Shown in pieces: positions 28,256-39,271 of a stretch of DNA of 64,000 nt (positions within the stretch are counted from its first letter, which is position 1; each line of letters begins with the position of its first letter). Under the pieces are notes generated by a model. It was not told where the DNA came from. It worked only from the letters and a program-made list of their open reading frames with translations, and did not search any database. Position numbers and translations under genes: made by a program. Source of the stretch: Bizionia argentinensis JUB59 (lineage in GTDB: Bacteria > Bacteroidota > Bacteroidia > Flavobacteriales > Flavobacteriaceae); NCBI RefSeq assembly GCF_000224335.1, contig NZ_AFXZ01000019.1, forward strand, positions 62,001 to 126,000. The letters run 5' to 3'.

Positions 28256-28692
28256 TCGGATGTTAAGTCGGTAATTAATTTCAATTCTACACCTGCTTTT
28301 TCAAGAAACTGTAAACCAGAATCATCTTTATAAGCGTTCTGATAAACCACGCGGGTTATTCCAGCTTGATGGATAAGCTTACTACATTCTTTACAAGGAG
28401 AAAGCGTGATATACAATGTAGAACCCATACAGGATTGTGTAGAAGCTGCCACCTTTGAAATAGCGTTAGCTTCGGCATGTAAAACATACCATTTGGTATT
28501 ACCATCTTCGTCTTCACAAAAATTTTCAAATCCGGTTGGCGTACCATTGTAACCATCGGAGATAATCATTCTATCTTTTACAATAATGGCACCAACTTGT
28601 TTGCGTTTGCAATAGGATAGTTTGCCCCATTCCGAAGCCATTCTTAAATACGCTTTATCGTATTTAAGTTGTTTTTTTTCTTTCATAAACAT
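28252..28692 (-). CDS. dCMP deaminase family protein (ComEB-like)
   Basis: Zinc-dependent deaminase of 146 aa that probably converts dCMP to dUMP in pyrimidine nucleotide supply. The zinc site is His72-Ala-Glu74 (HAEANAI) and Cys100/Cys103 (PCKECSKLI). SYCKRKQVGAIIVKD and GYNGTPTGFENFC are dCMP-deaminase blocks and separate it from TadA. It is the first gene of a two-gene operon with the S41 protease (ATGA overlap). An alternative start is the Met three codons in. Confidence 0.9.
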   Translation of the reverse strand: MFMKEKKQLKYDKAYLRMASEWGKLSYCKRKQVGAIIVKDRMIISDGYNGTPTGFENFCEDEDGNTKWYVLHAEANAISKVAASTQSCMGSTLYITLSPCKECSKLIHQAGITRVVYQNAYKDDSGLQFLEKAGVELKLITDLTSE

Positions 28693-28779
28693 CCTTACTT
28701 ACAGCGAAGATAACGGCTTCATCTTTTAATTACAACCTGATGATTAAAGATTTATGAAAACTTTAGCCAAAAGTTGTCT

Positions 28780-29370
28780 TTAGGCTAGGAAGTCGCTTTC
28801 AATTATCATAGGAATTACTAGTCCAACAACAACTGCTGAAATAACCATAACCCAATCGCGTTTTGAAAAACGAAATATCGTTTGCATAATATAGCCTAGA
28901 AAAAGCACAATAAACACAATGATAATTTGTGCTATTTCAATACCCAGAGCAAACTCCAATAATACGATGAGTTTATTACCCGATTTACCAAGCATCATTT
29001 GAAACTCTCTTGCAAAACCTAGTCCGTGGATCAATCCGAAAAATAGTGTAGAAAAAAACAAGACGCCAACTTTTTCTTTTTGCGCCCCTTTTCCAGCGGT
29101 AAAAACATTAAATACGGCTATTACCAAAATGGATATGGGAATTAAGAATTCGACTAAATACGCATTAACACTTACTACACCATAAGTAGCAAGAACTAAA
29201 GAAAGCGTGTGGCCCACTGTAAAAACAGTTACCAAAAGCAATACACGTTTCCAGTCTTTAAACAAATAAGGAACGGTTAAAACGATAAGGAATAAGACAT
29301 GATCATAGGCCTTGAAATCTAAAACGTGATTGATGCCGTATTCAACGTTAAACCAGAAATTATCGAGCAT
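28780..29370 (-). CDS. HupE/UreJ-like membrane protein
   Basis: A 196-aa integral membrane protein with about six TM helices. Conserved His residues lie in or near the helices: His15, His24 (YDHVLFL), His54 (TVGHTLSL) and His115 (FGLIHGLGFA). This is the HupE/UreJ_2 pattern; relatives are proposed metal (nickel/cobalt) carriers. No urease or hydrogenase gene lies in the window, so the transported ion is open. It stands between comEB and the MscS channel without obvious operon coupling. Confidence 0.85.
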   Translation of the reverse strand: MLDNFWFNVEYGINHVLDFKAYDHVLFLIVLTVPYLFKDWKRVLLLVTVFTVGHTLSLVLATYGVVSVNAYLVEFLIPISILVIAVFNVFTAGKGAQKEKVGVLFFSTLFFGLIHGLGFAREFQMMLGKSGNKLIVLLEFALGIEIAQIIIVFIVLFLGYIMQTIFRFSKRDWVMVISAVVVGLVIPMIIESDFLA

Positions 29371-29472
29371 TGTTTATGTAGTTTTTGGGTGTTTTCAAAG
29401 ATACACTTTAAAATGATTTGAGAAAAAGCTAGTTGGAAAATCATATAAAGTTTTTAAAATGAATTTTTATTT

Positions 29473-30372
29473 TTACTTTTTTTCTGGATTTTTGTAATCC
29501 ACTGTGACGGGAATGCTAGTCTGTGATCCGTATAGTTTAATTTCTGTTATATCCGCAGGCATATTTAAGCCATTTTCCATAATAACTTGCTTCACATTTC
29601 TAATAACCGTACTTTTTACTTCCATCGCTCGTTTTCGGTATTCCTTGGTTTGAGTCCAAAAGAGAATTTTTAAATTAACGGAACTCACACCCAACGAATC
29701 TACTACCACAAAACACTCATGATCGGCATCTTCATAAACACCTTCAGTTTTTCTAACAGTATTTAAAATTACCTTTTTAGCGAAATCAATATCATCATCG
29801 TAATCGATACCAACCATAAAATCTAATCGGAAAAAACCATCTTCTGTATAGTTGTAAACTGCTTTCTTTATAATATCACTATTCGGAATATAGACATCGC
29901 GACCATCAAAGGTTTTTAATTTCGTGTATCTAAATTCTAACGATTTTATTTTACCAAAAATATTATCAACCATCACGGTATCATCTACATCAAACGGCCT
30001 GTTAAAGGATAAAATAATTCCGGAGATAAAATTTTCGCCAACATCCTTAAAAGCAAAACCAATTATAACGGCTGATGCTCCAGCCGCTGTTAACAAACCT
30101 GTTGCTATGCCACTTAATCCAGCTACTTTTAGGGCCAACATAATTACCAGAATAACAACGCCCAATTTGACGGTTTTAGCCAAGAAATTAATCATCAATG
30201 GATCATGCCTTTTTAGCAATACTGTTTTTTTGAAAAAACGCGAAATTAAATTAGCTAGAAGAAACCCAATGATGATCATTAAAATTGCCAAAATAATTTT
30301 TGGAACACTTATAATAAAAGACTCCCAATAAGCTTGCAACGATTCTTTCATAAGTTGTAGAGAGTCTTCCAT
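29473..30372 (-). CDS. mechanosensitive ion channel family protein (MscS)
   Basis: Inner-membrane osmotic safety valve of 299 aa. Three TM helices (about 20-40, 62-82, 90-112) end in the pore-lining Ala/Gly-rich helix (GLLTAAGASAVIIGFAFK). The MscS beta-domain follows (FISGIILSFNRPFDVDDTV), then an alpha/beta cytoplasmic vestibule. Length and motif order match E. coli MscS (286 aa). No operon partner is evident: 80 bp separate it from cls upstream on the same strand. Confidence 0.93.
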   Translation of the reverse strand: MEDSLQLMKESLQAYWESFIISVPKIILAILMIIIGFLLANLISRFFKKTVLLKRHDPLMINFLAKTVKLGVVILVIMLALKVAGLSGIATGLLTAAGASAVIIGFAFKDVGENFISGIILSFNRPFDVDDTVMVDNIFGKIKSLEFRYTKLKTFDGRDVYIPNSDIIKKAVYNYTEDGFFRLDFMVGIDYDDDIDFAKKVILNTVRKTEGVYEDADHECFVVVDSLGVSSVNLKILFWTQTKEYRKRAMEVKSTVIRNVKQVIMENGLNMPADITEIKLYGSQTSIPVTVDYKNPEKK

Positions 30373-30452
30373 AAATTCACTTTTTTTTACACAGTTTATA
30401 ATTATTAAAAATACCTTTTTGCCTACAATATATAATACCTATTTGGCAAAAA

Positions 30453-31916
30453 TTATAGAAAAGGCGATAGTAAACGCACAAATTTCTCCCAAACATGGAT
30501 ATACTTAGGCCTGCTTAGCCACTTCGCTGCATCAATTTCAGAAGACTCTTTCAAATCCACAAAAAAACTGTTTTGTAATTGCTTGGCTATATCTTTACTG
30601 TAAACCATAGCATTGACTTCAAAATTAAGATCGAAACTACGATAGTCCATATTTGCAGAACCAATTATGGCTAAATCATCATCAACCACCATAGTTTTAG
30701 AATGAACAAATCCTTTGTTATATTTATAAATTTGAGCTCCGTAGTACAATAATTCTGTATAATAAGCACTGGCAGCAGCATTGACCATAACCGAATCTGA
30801 TTCTCCAGGAATTATAATTTTAACATCCAAGCCGCTTTGAATCGCAATAATTAAGGCATCCATTAAGCTCTCTCCAGGAATAAAATAAGGACTGGTTATA
30901 TAAATACTTTTTTTAGCGGATCCAATAGCTTTTAAAAGAGAATAGAAAATGACTGGCTGTACACTATCTGGACCAGAAGCGGCAATTTGAACCATATCGT
31001 TTTCTATGTTGTCATTTTGGGTATTGTCAGGGAAATAGATTTCGCTATAATCTAAATTGGTATGACTACAAAAATTCCAATCGCAAAGAAAAAGATATTG
31101 CAAATATGCGGTAGCTTGGCCCGTAATCATTACATGCGTATCGCGCCAGAACAGTTGGTTATTGCTTTCAAAATCGTTCCGGTATCTATCACTCATATTA
31201 ATACCTCCAACAAAACTAACATCACCGTCTATAATAATAATTTTACGGTGATTTCTATAATTAAGTCGGTTAGCAAAAGCATACCATTTTATCTTATAAA
31301 AAGGTGCGGTCTGTACACCTGCATTTTGGAGTTTTTTTATAAAATCGTTTCCTAAACCATGGCTTCCAAAATCGTCATACATAAAACGAACCTCAACACC
31401 TTCTTGCGCCTTTTGAATCAGTATTTCTGCAACTTGGTTACCAGTATTATCATTTTCATAGATATAATACTCTATGTGAATGTGTAGTTTTGCATTGGAA
31501 AGGGCTTTTAATAATTCGGGGAATTTCTCTTCACCATTTATCAGCAATTTCACTTGATTATTTGCTGTTAACGGACTTCGCCCAGCACGACGAATAAACT
31601 CCACCAAGGTTTGGTGTTTGTCAGTAATTAATCCAGAATTACTAATAGATTCAGAATATGCATTCATTTTATCGAGAATACGCTTCCGCAAGGGCTCATC
31701 TTCTACTATTTTCTTGGAATACAGCTTGCGTTTTCTATAGTTTATTCCGAAGGTAAAATAAAAAAGCACACCAATTATAGGCACAAAAACAATGAATAAA
31801 ATATAGGCCAATGCTTTGGTGCTACTACGCGTATCATAAAGCACTCTCATAATTACAAAAATAATTATAATAGCATAAATGATATTAACAGCCAGAAACC
31901 AATTGGAGTTTAACAT
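30453..31916 (-). CDS. cls: cardiolipin synthase
   Basis: Phospholipase-D-superfamily enzyme that joins two phosphatidylglycerols into cardiolipin. Two N-terminal TM helices (about 5-22 and 35-55) precede two HKD motifs, HRKIIIIDGD and HSKTMVVDDD (HxKxxxxD each), in the two PLD domains. At 487 aa it matches bacterial ClsA. Its start lies 1 bp after the EamA transporter stop, so the two genes are probably co-transcribed. Confidence 0.94.
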   Translation of the reverse strand: MLNSNWFLAVNIIYAIIIIFVIMRVLYDTRSSTKALAYILFIVFVPIIGVLFYFTFGINYRKRKLYSKKIVEDEPLRKRILDKMNAYSESISNSGLITDKHQTLVEFIRRAGRSPLTANNQVKLLINGEEKFPELLKALSNAKLHIHIEYYIYENDNTGNQVAEILIQKAQEGVEVRFMYDDFGSHGLGNDFIKKLQNAGVQTAPFYKIKWYAFANRLNYRNHRKIIIIDGDVSFVGGINMSDRYRNDFESNNQLFWRDTHVMITGQATAYLQYLFLCDWNFCSHTNLDYSEIYFPDNTQNDNIENDMVQIAASGPDSVQPVIFYSLLKAIGSAKKSIYITSPYFIPGESLMDALIIAIQSGLDVKIIIPGESDSVMVNAAASAYYTELLYYGAQIYKYNKGFVHSKTMVVDDDLAIIGSANMDYRSFDLNFEVNAMVYSKDIAKQLQNSFFVDLKESSEIDAAKWLSRPKYIHVWEKFVRLLSPFL

Positions 31917-31917
31917 A

Positions 31918-32817
31918 TTACCTTTGAACTAATTTTGGATTCACTTTCTTCTCGCGAATTAAATAAATACCTATTAAAATTAATAAACCACCAAGAATAT
32001 ACCAAAAAGAAAACTTCTCTCCATCTAAAACACCCCAAATAACTGCAACCACGGGTAACAAATAACTAACCGAACTAGCAAAAACAGGCGTTGTATTTTG
32101 AATTAATTTATAATATAATAACATGGCTATTGCTGTTCCAAAAATGGTTAGAAAACTTAAATAACCAAGCGCTTCAGAGCGTTCGGGTGTCATTTCAAAA
32201 TTCTCGAATATGCCCGTAAAATACAGAATAACTAATGATGGTACTGCCCAAAAGGTGAATACGGCAGCCGTTAAATCTATAGACGTTAAACCAGGGATTT
32301 TCTCTTTAATAACCAAGGCATTCATAGCATAGGACCCACCTGCTAGAACAATGAGCATGGCATACCAAAATTGTGAACCCTCAGTATTTGCCTCTGAAAA
32401 AAAGATAAGACTAGCGGCACCTATAAAACCTATTATAGCGCCTAAAACTTGTGATAATTTACTGCGTATTCCAAAGAAAAAAAAACCGAAAATAAGCACG
32501 AATATTGGAACCAAGGAATCTAAAATCCCCGCTAAAGAACTACTCACTTTTTGCTGTGCAATGGGAAATAAAAACATAGGTGAAAAATTACCAAAAAAAC
32601 CAGCAACAGCCACCCAAAATAAGGTTTTTAACGGCATTTTTCTTATAGCTGGAACACCTAAAAAAGCTAAAATAATTCCTGAAACAGCCACGCGTATGGC
32701 ACCAATTTCATAAGGTGAAAAGGCGACTAATGTTTTCTTAATTAGTATAAAACTACTACCCCAGGTTAAGGCGAGAATTGTAACCAAAAACCACCTATTT
32801 TTAAACAATTTTATCAT
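31918..32817 (-). CDS. EamA/DMT family transporter
   Basis: Ten-helix drug/metabolite transporter with two EamA repeats (starts WGSSFILIKKTL and MLIVLAGGSYAMNALVIK). I use the ATG at 32817 (299 aa, MIKLFKNRWFLV). The frame extends to a TTG at 32838, but that region is occupied by a perfect -7 box. Substrate unknown; family members export amino acids or metabolites. cls follows immediately. Its promoter overlaps the terminator of the monooxygenase gene upstream. Confidence 0.9.
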   Translation of the reverse strand: MIKLFKNRWFLVTILALTWGSSFILIKKTLVAFSPYEIGAIRVAVSGIILAFLGVPAIRKMPLKTLFWVAVAGFFGNFSPMFLFPIAQQKVSSSLAGILDSLVPIFVLIFGFFFFGIRSKLSQVLGAIIGFIGAASLIFFSEANTEGSQFWYAMLIVLAGGSYAMNALVIKEKIPGLTSIDLTAAVFTFWAVPSLVILYFTGIFENFEMTPERSEALGYLSFLTIFGTAIAMLLYYKLIQNTTPVFASSVSYLLPVVAVIWGVLDGEKFSFWYILGGLLILIGIYLIREKKVNPKLVQR

Positions 32818-32822
32818 GGGCA

Positions 32823-32860
32823 CAAAGTTAAAAAGCAATTGTTTAAAACAATTGCTTTTT
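32823..32860 (-). promoter_or_regulatory. eamA-cls promoter overlapping the upstream gene's terminator
   Basis: On the minus strand TTG (32851-32849), 18 bp, and TAACTTTG (32830-32823) form a full consensus promoter ending five nt before the eamA ATG. The same bases 32831-32860 form a hairpin (arms AAAAGCAATTGTTT and AAACAATTGCTTTT) that can terminate the monooxygenase transcript arriving from 32920. The -33 element therefore sits inside a terminator arm. Confidence 0.7.
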
Positions 32861-32919
32861 GAAAAGATTTATTAAAATTTAAATTTACGATAAACTTTGT
32901 AAATCTATAGGTTTTTATG

Positions 32920-34664
<1,745 letters not shown>

Positions 34665-35444
34665 CTACATATCCAAAGTCTGCTCGCCACCACCATTAAT
34701 AAAGATAACTTGACCGCTTGTCCAACTTGAAATTGGTGATGCAAAATAAAGTACGGCTCCGGCAATATCTACTGCTTCACCTAATCTTTTTATTGGGGTA
34801 TGTTTTAGCATTGCTTTTTCTAATTCTGGCGTTAAAACCGTACTCAAAGCATGTGTTCTTGTTGCTCCTGGTCCAATAGCATTCATTCTAATGTTATCTG
34901 GTCCATAATCGAAAGCTAAATTACGTGTCATATGGTTAATGGCCGCTTTAGAAGATGCATACGCACTAATAGCAGGACTCTTATTTATAGACGCCATAGA
35001 AGACATATTAATAATACTTCCATAACCTGCCTTTTTCATGTGAGGGGCTACTAATTGACACAGTCTCCACATACTAAACACGTTCATATCGAACACTTTT
35101 TTGAATTGCTCTACGCTAATATCATAAGGACTTTCTTTACCTGCGCCACCGCCACCAACATTGTTAACCAAAATTTCGATGCTTCCGAATTCCTTAACAG
35201 TTTTATCAACTAGGTTTACTAAAGCATCATCTTTAGTCACATCGCAATCTATTGCAATTGATTTTCCGCCGTCTGCATTAATTTCTTTAGATGTTTTTTC
35301 TGCCGCTTCTAAATTATAATCTGAAACAACCACTTTAGCGCCATAAGCCGCTAAAATTTGGCAACAAGCTTTTCCTATTCCGTTTGCTCCGCCTGTGACT
35401 ATTGCTGTTTTTCCTTTTAAGTCAAAAAACTTTGATGTATCCAT
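34665..35444 (-). CDS. SDR oxidoreductase, 7-alpha-hydroxysteroid dehydrogenase-like
   Basis: Short-chain dehydrogenase of 259 aa using NAD(P). Motifs: TGGANGIG cofactor site, NNVGGGGAG, catalytic Ser in NMSSMAS, and YASSK (Tyr-x3-Lys). It resembles E. coli HdhA, 7-alpha-hydroxysteroid dehydrogenase, over the whole length: VVVSDYNLEAA, FDMNVFSMWRLCQLVAPHM, KHTPIKRLGEAVDIA, SSWTSGQ and the GGGEQ end. The physiological substrate is probably another secondary alcohol and is unknown. It is 18 bp downstream of the amidohydrolase gene and ends at a strong terminator. Confidence 0.88.
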   Translation of the reverse strand: MDTSKFFDLKGKTAIVTGGANGIGKACCQILAAYGAKVVVSDYNLEAAEKTSKEINADGGKSIAIDCDVTKDDALVNLVDKTVKEFGSIEILVNNVGGGGAGKESPYDISVEQFKKVFDMNVFSMWRLCQLVAPHMKKAGYGSIINMSSMASINKSPAISAYASSKAAINHMTRNLAFDYGPDNIRMNAIGPGATRTHALSTVLTPELEKAMLKHTPIKRLGEAVDIAGAVLYFASPISSWTSGQVIFINGGGEQTLDM

Positions 35445-35462
35445 AATGTCGTGTTTTTAAAT

Positions 35463-37184
35463 TTATTTTTGTTTCTGATAAATAACAACACCCTCTTTTA
35501 GGGTTTCTAATACCTGAATATTTTTAATTTCCATTGGTTCTACTTTCAATGGGTTTTTGTCTAAAATGACCAAATCGGCTAGCTTACCTTTTGTTAAAGT
35601 TCCTTTGATATCTTGCTCAAAAAACTCATAAGCCGCATTGCAAGTAATTGCTTTAACAGCTAAATATGGCGTTGCTCTTTCCGCTTCACCAATAACAGCT
35701 CCAGAACGTGACACACGGTTTACCGCTGTCCAAATAGTAAAAAGAGGATCGATTGGAGTTACCGTAGCGTCAGAATGGTTGGTAGGTTTTAATCCCAAAT
35801 GATCTGCCGATACCATCGGACTTAAAAAATTTGCACGCCCTTCACCCAAATTCTTTACATGTTCATCACCCCAAAAATAAGCATGATTGGTAAAAAATGA
35901 CGGTTCTAAATTATACATCACAAAAGTGTCTAACTGATCTGGCCGCACAAATTGTGAGTGAATAATAATAGTTCTTCTGTTTTTATCTAATGGCTGATTT
36001 AATGTTTCGCAGGCTTTTTCATGCGCTTCAATTACCATATCAATTGTAGCATCGCCATTACAGTGAATGAATAACTGGTTGTCTTTTTTATAAGCCATTT
36101 CAAATAAATTATTCAAATAATCTTGCGTTAGGCTCGGTAAACCTTTACAATCACTTTCACAACCTGGAACTTCCGTTAAAAAAGGTTTGGTAAAAAACGC
36201 AGTTTTACCTTGAGGTGAACCATCAGCAACAATTTTAGTTCCTTGTACTTTGAATCCGTTTTTATAAGTTTTAAAGTGAAGTGTAGAATCGGCTAAATTA
36301 CTTTCCAATTCCGTATAACCGGCTAGCGCGATTAAATCGATATCCAATTTTCCAGCATCGGCTTGCGCTTGAAAAAAGGCAATAGTATTTCTATCTGTCA
36401 TTCCATCGTGAGCGGTTGTAAAACCGTTGGACGCATAATAGCTTTGTGTAGAATCAAAAAACTCGGCTTGTTTAGGTTCTAATAGTTGAAACATATTCCC
36501 TACAAAAGGATACATAGCTGTTTCTTGAACCAAACCAGTTGGTTCTTTAGAGTTTGGAAAACGTTCTATGCTACCTCCTTCTGGATTTTTAGATTCTGCC
36601 GTAACATCTAATCTTTCAAGAGCTAATGTATTTGCCACACCCATGTGTCCGCTAGTATGTTGTAAATAGACCGGATTATCAGGCAAAACCTTATCGATAT
36701 CACGTTTTGTAGGATGGCGTTTTTCGTCCAATTGACCATCATCATAACCCCAACCGAAAATCCATTCGCCATCGGCAATTTTATTATCTTCTTTATAAGC
36801 TTTAAGCCTATTAAGCATGTCGTCAATATTACTGACATCCCCTACAGGTTCAGGATTCAGATTCACTTGCCCCATCGTATTTGACACCATTCCAAAGTGA
36901 CTATGCGGATCTATAAAACCAGGCAATAACGTCTTTCCTTTAAGATCTATTAATTCCGAATTTTTAAATAGTAATTCTGCCTCTGCTTTGCTTCCTACAA
37001 ATACGATTTTGCCCTTTTGCTCCACAAGTGCTTCTTCATATTCAGGCTGATCGGACTCCATCGTTATTATATCGCCATTATAAAATAATTGGGAATCGTA
37101 TTCGACACTAACTTCTGGCTTCGCCTCGTCTTTGCAACCAAATAAACAGAGTAGTATAATTGCGTTGTAAAATATATGTTTCAT
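35463..37184 (-). CDS. amidohydrolase family lipoprotein (YtcJ-like)
   Basis: Exported metal-dependent hydrolase of 573 aa. A lipoprotein signal (IILLCLFGC, Cys about 17) precedes a composite amidohydrolase fold. Metal ligands: DPHSH (HxH), HCNGDAT, IIHSQFV and the Asp in NHSDATVTP. It belongs to the YtcJ/AepA group, which includes N-substituted formamide deformylase. Substrate unknown. A periplasmic or surface lipoprotein form is common in Bacteroidota. It precedes the HdhA-like SDR on the same strand, so the two probably form one transcript. Confidence 0.88.
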   Translation of the reverse strand: MKHIFYNAIILLCLFGCKDEAKPEVSVEYDSQLFYNGDIITMESDQPEYEEALVEQKGKIVFVGSKAEAELLFKNSELIDLKGKTLLPGFIDPHSHFGMVSNTMGQVNLNPEPVGDVSNIDDMLNRLKAYKEDNKIADGEWIFGWGYDDGQLDEKRHPTKRDIDKVLPDNPVYLQHTSGHMGVANTLALERLDVTAESKNPEGGSIERFPNSKEPTGLVQETAMYPFVGNMFQLLEPKQAEFFDSTQSYYASNGFTTAHDGMTDRNTIAFFQAQADAGKLDIDLIALAGYTELESNLADSTLHFKTYKNGFKVQGTKIVADGSPQGKTAFFTKPFLTEVPGCESDCKGLPSLTQDYLNNLFEMAYKKDNQLFIHCNGDATIDMVIEAHEKACETLNQPLDKNRRTIIIHSQFVRPDQLDTFVMYNLEPSFFTNHAYFWGDEHVKNLGEGRANFLSPMVSADHLGLKPTNHSDATVTPIDPLFTIWTAVNRVSRSGAVIGEAERATPYLAVKAITCNAAYEFFEQDIKGTLTKGKLADLVILDKNPLKVEPMEIKNIQVLETLKEGVVIYQKQK

Positions 37185-37368
37185 GTTTATTTATTTTTAC
37201 TGATCAGTTTCATATTTCTCGAAACTTCAAAACCTCTTTTTAATAATTCCTATCATGTATAAGTGACTTTAAAATTAGTGACTATTTTAATATATTTCAC
37301 TTCGAAATTATTTGTCATTTAAATAGGCTTGCTTAGATAATAACTAAAACTTACACAATTAAATAAAT

Positions 37369-38040
37369 TTACATGTTAGTAAATCCTTCATTTTCGTTGG
37401 ACGTACTTTTATCAAACTTTATGTTTGAAAGCCCAAACAAACCTCTTAAACCGCCATGAATAAATGCAATTGGCATTATAAAAATACCTGCGATTAACAT
37501 TCCCAATTCAAAAAACAAAGAGCTGTCTTTAAAAGGTTTTCCATTACGCCTAGATTGAAATGCGCTAAATGGAATTCCATACATATTTCCAGCAATCATA
37601 ATTTGGATTGTGGATAGCATAACATGCGCTTCTTTTTTGCCATATTCTTCTATAATAGTATTAAAAGCGTATTTTTTAGGATATCCTCTGGAATCAGCAA
37701 AATGTTGAGCAAACATGATAGCTTTAGCTTCTTCTGGTTTAATTAAATTAGTATCTCCACTTAAAAAACTGCTTATTTCTTCCCCACTCATGCCTTGGCG
37801 TAAAGCCATTTTGGTGTGCTGATATGAACAAGCCAAACAGCCATTAACTTCAGTTACTGCTAATTCTAATCGCTTTAACAAATCAGGATTCACTAATTTA
37901 TTTTGCTTATTTACACTCACCATTTTTAGAGCTCTTGGCACGTAAATAAAGGCGCTATACATTTCTATTAAACTAAATCGGCGCTTAAATTCTACTCTAG
38001 AGCGTACTTTTTCCGGAATGGCAATATCTATATTCATCAC
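37369..38040 (-). CDS. carboxymuconolactone decarboxylase family protein (AhpD-like)
   Basis: A 223-aa protein with the AhpD core motif: Glu64, Cys68, Cys71 and His75 (EVNGCLACSYQH). In AhpD this CxxC pair has peroxidase-linked disulfide reductase activity. A hydrophobic segment near the C-terminus (about 178-200, LGMLIAGIFIMPIAFIHGG) is unusual for the soluble family and suggests membrane attachment. It lies 22 bp after the DUF308 gene, probably one operon. Confidence 0.85.
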   Translation of the reverse strand: MMNIDIAIPEKVRSRVEFKRRFSLIEMYSAFIYVPRALKMVSVNKQNKLVNPDLLKRLELAVTEVNGCLACSYQHTKMALRQGMSGEEISSFLSGDTNLIKPEEAKAIMFAQHFADSRGYPKKYAFNTIIEEYGKKEAHVMLSTIQIMIAGNMYGIPFSAFQSRRNGKPFKDSSLFFELGMLIAGIFIMPIAFIHGGLRGLFGLSNIKFDKSTSNENEGFTNM

Positions 38041-38062
38041 TTCTAAACTTTAATCTTAAATG

Positions 38063-38701
38063 TTAGTCATCCCATTCATCACGAATTTCTTCCAGAAGAT
38101 TGTCATATCGGGCTTTTAATTCGGCTGAAATAGGTTTTGAGGATTTATGAATTTGACGTAATTGTATTGACAAGTAAATGCTAAAGAGTCCTGCAAACAA
38201 GAAGCTCAAAGCTATTAAAATTACCACACTCATTCCCGCAAATATTGGGTTCCAAATTAATATAAATGAAAAAATAATCCCTAAAACTCCCAGTACTAAT
38301 AATACACCCCAATTTCTGCTACCGTATCTTTTTAAATCTACCGCAAAACTGATGGCTGCAACGGAACGAAATAATAAAATAAATCCAATATAAAATGCTA
38401 AAACGGTAATAGATAGAGCGGGTTGCATAACTAATGAAGTACCTACAATAAATGTAATAATTCCGAAAGCTAAGGACCATCCCCAATTTTCTAATTGATG
38501 TCTGTTTACCACTGCAAAAACAATTTCACCTAAACCACCAAATAAGAATGAGAAGGCAAAAAGAATTGATAATGTAAGAATAGAACCTGCTGGCGACATG
38601 AATACTACGATACTGATAATAACGAAAAACAAACCTACTAGCAGCGGAATATACCAGTGTTTGATTGCTTCTTTGATTGATTTTAAAAATGATGCTTCCA
38701 T
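38063..38701 (-). CDS. HdeD/DUF308 family membrane protein
   Basis: A 212-aa protein with six TM helices in three DUF308 repeats (WYIPLLVGLFFVIISIVVF, WGWSLAFGIITFIVGTSLV, WGVLLVLGVLGIIFSFILI). E. coli HdeD is a related acid-stress membrane protein, but function here is not known. I start at ATG 38701 (MEASFLKSIKEA). The frame runs further upstream to 38770 and would overlap the DUF2141 gene, but the family begins here. Confidence 0.85.
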   Translation of the reverse strand: MEASFLKSIKEAIKHWYIPLLVGLFFVIISIVVFMSPAGSILTLSILFAFSFLFGGLGEIVFAVVNRHQLENWGWSLAFGIITFIVGTSLVMQPALSITVLAFYIGFILLFRSVAAISFAVDLKRYGSRNWGVLLVLGVLGIIFSFILIWNPIFAGMSVVILIALSFLFAGLFSIYLSIQLRQIHKSSKPISAELKARYDNLLEEIRDEWDD

Positions 38702-38759
38702 AATGATTGTTGTAAATTGGTTATTAATGTTACTGTGTGTTTGTATTTGTTTTTGGGTT

Positions 38760-39176
38760 TTAATCAACAAGTTTAATGCTCATTTCTTGATCTTCAGAAA
38801 GCGAGAATTTACAATCCTTAAATTTTGGTGCCGAAAATTTTGGTTTAAAGTTATTAGAAAACCCATAAGATTCTTTTGGAATACCTATAAAATTAAGATT
38901 GCAAATACCATCAGAGTTTTCATCATGATACATGGAAATAGCATAATCGCCTTTTGGCAAGTCTGTAATAATTAGTTGCTCTGTATTTTTAGACACTAAC
39001 ACTCGATAATGTCTGATTTCTGAATCTTTTTCAAGCCAACCTTCTTCAGCACTATAAATACCAATAATAATTTTACCTTGAATTGATTCAATATTTTGAA
39101 TATTTATAGTCAGTTTTGGTTTATCGCTTGCTAAAAAACCTAATAAAATTGAGAAATAGAAGAATAAAGTGTTCAT
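38760..39176 (-). CDS. DUF2141 domain secreted protein
   Basis: A 138-aa exported protein with a short signal peptide (MNTLFFYFSILLGFLAS). One DUF2141 beta-sandwich follows: the signature LPKGDYAISMYHDENSDG, then IGIPKESYGFSNN, is complete. Function of the family is unknown. It lies between the DsrE and DUF308 genes on the same strand with gaps of less than 100 bp. Confidence 0.88.
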   Translation of the reverse strand: MNTLFFYFSILLGFLASDKPKLTINIQNIESIQGKIIIGIYSAEEGWLEKDSEIRHYRVLVSKNTEQLIITDLPKGDYAISMYHDENSDGICNLNFIGIPKESYGFSNNFKPKFSAPKFKDCKFSLSEDQEMSIKLVD

Positions 39177-39271
39177 AATTTATGGGTTTACATTAAAATA
39201 GTACGGTATATGCTTTTGCTTTCACATTAATAAAATCGATTAATTAAAGTTATTTATTATTACTAAAGTTA

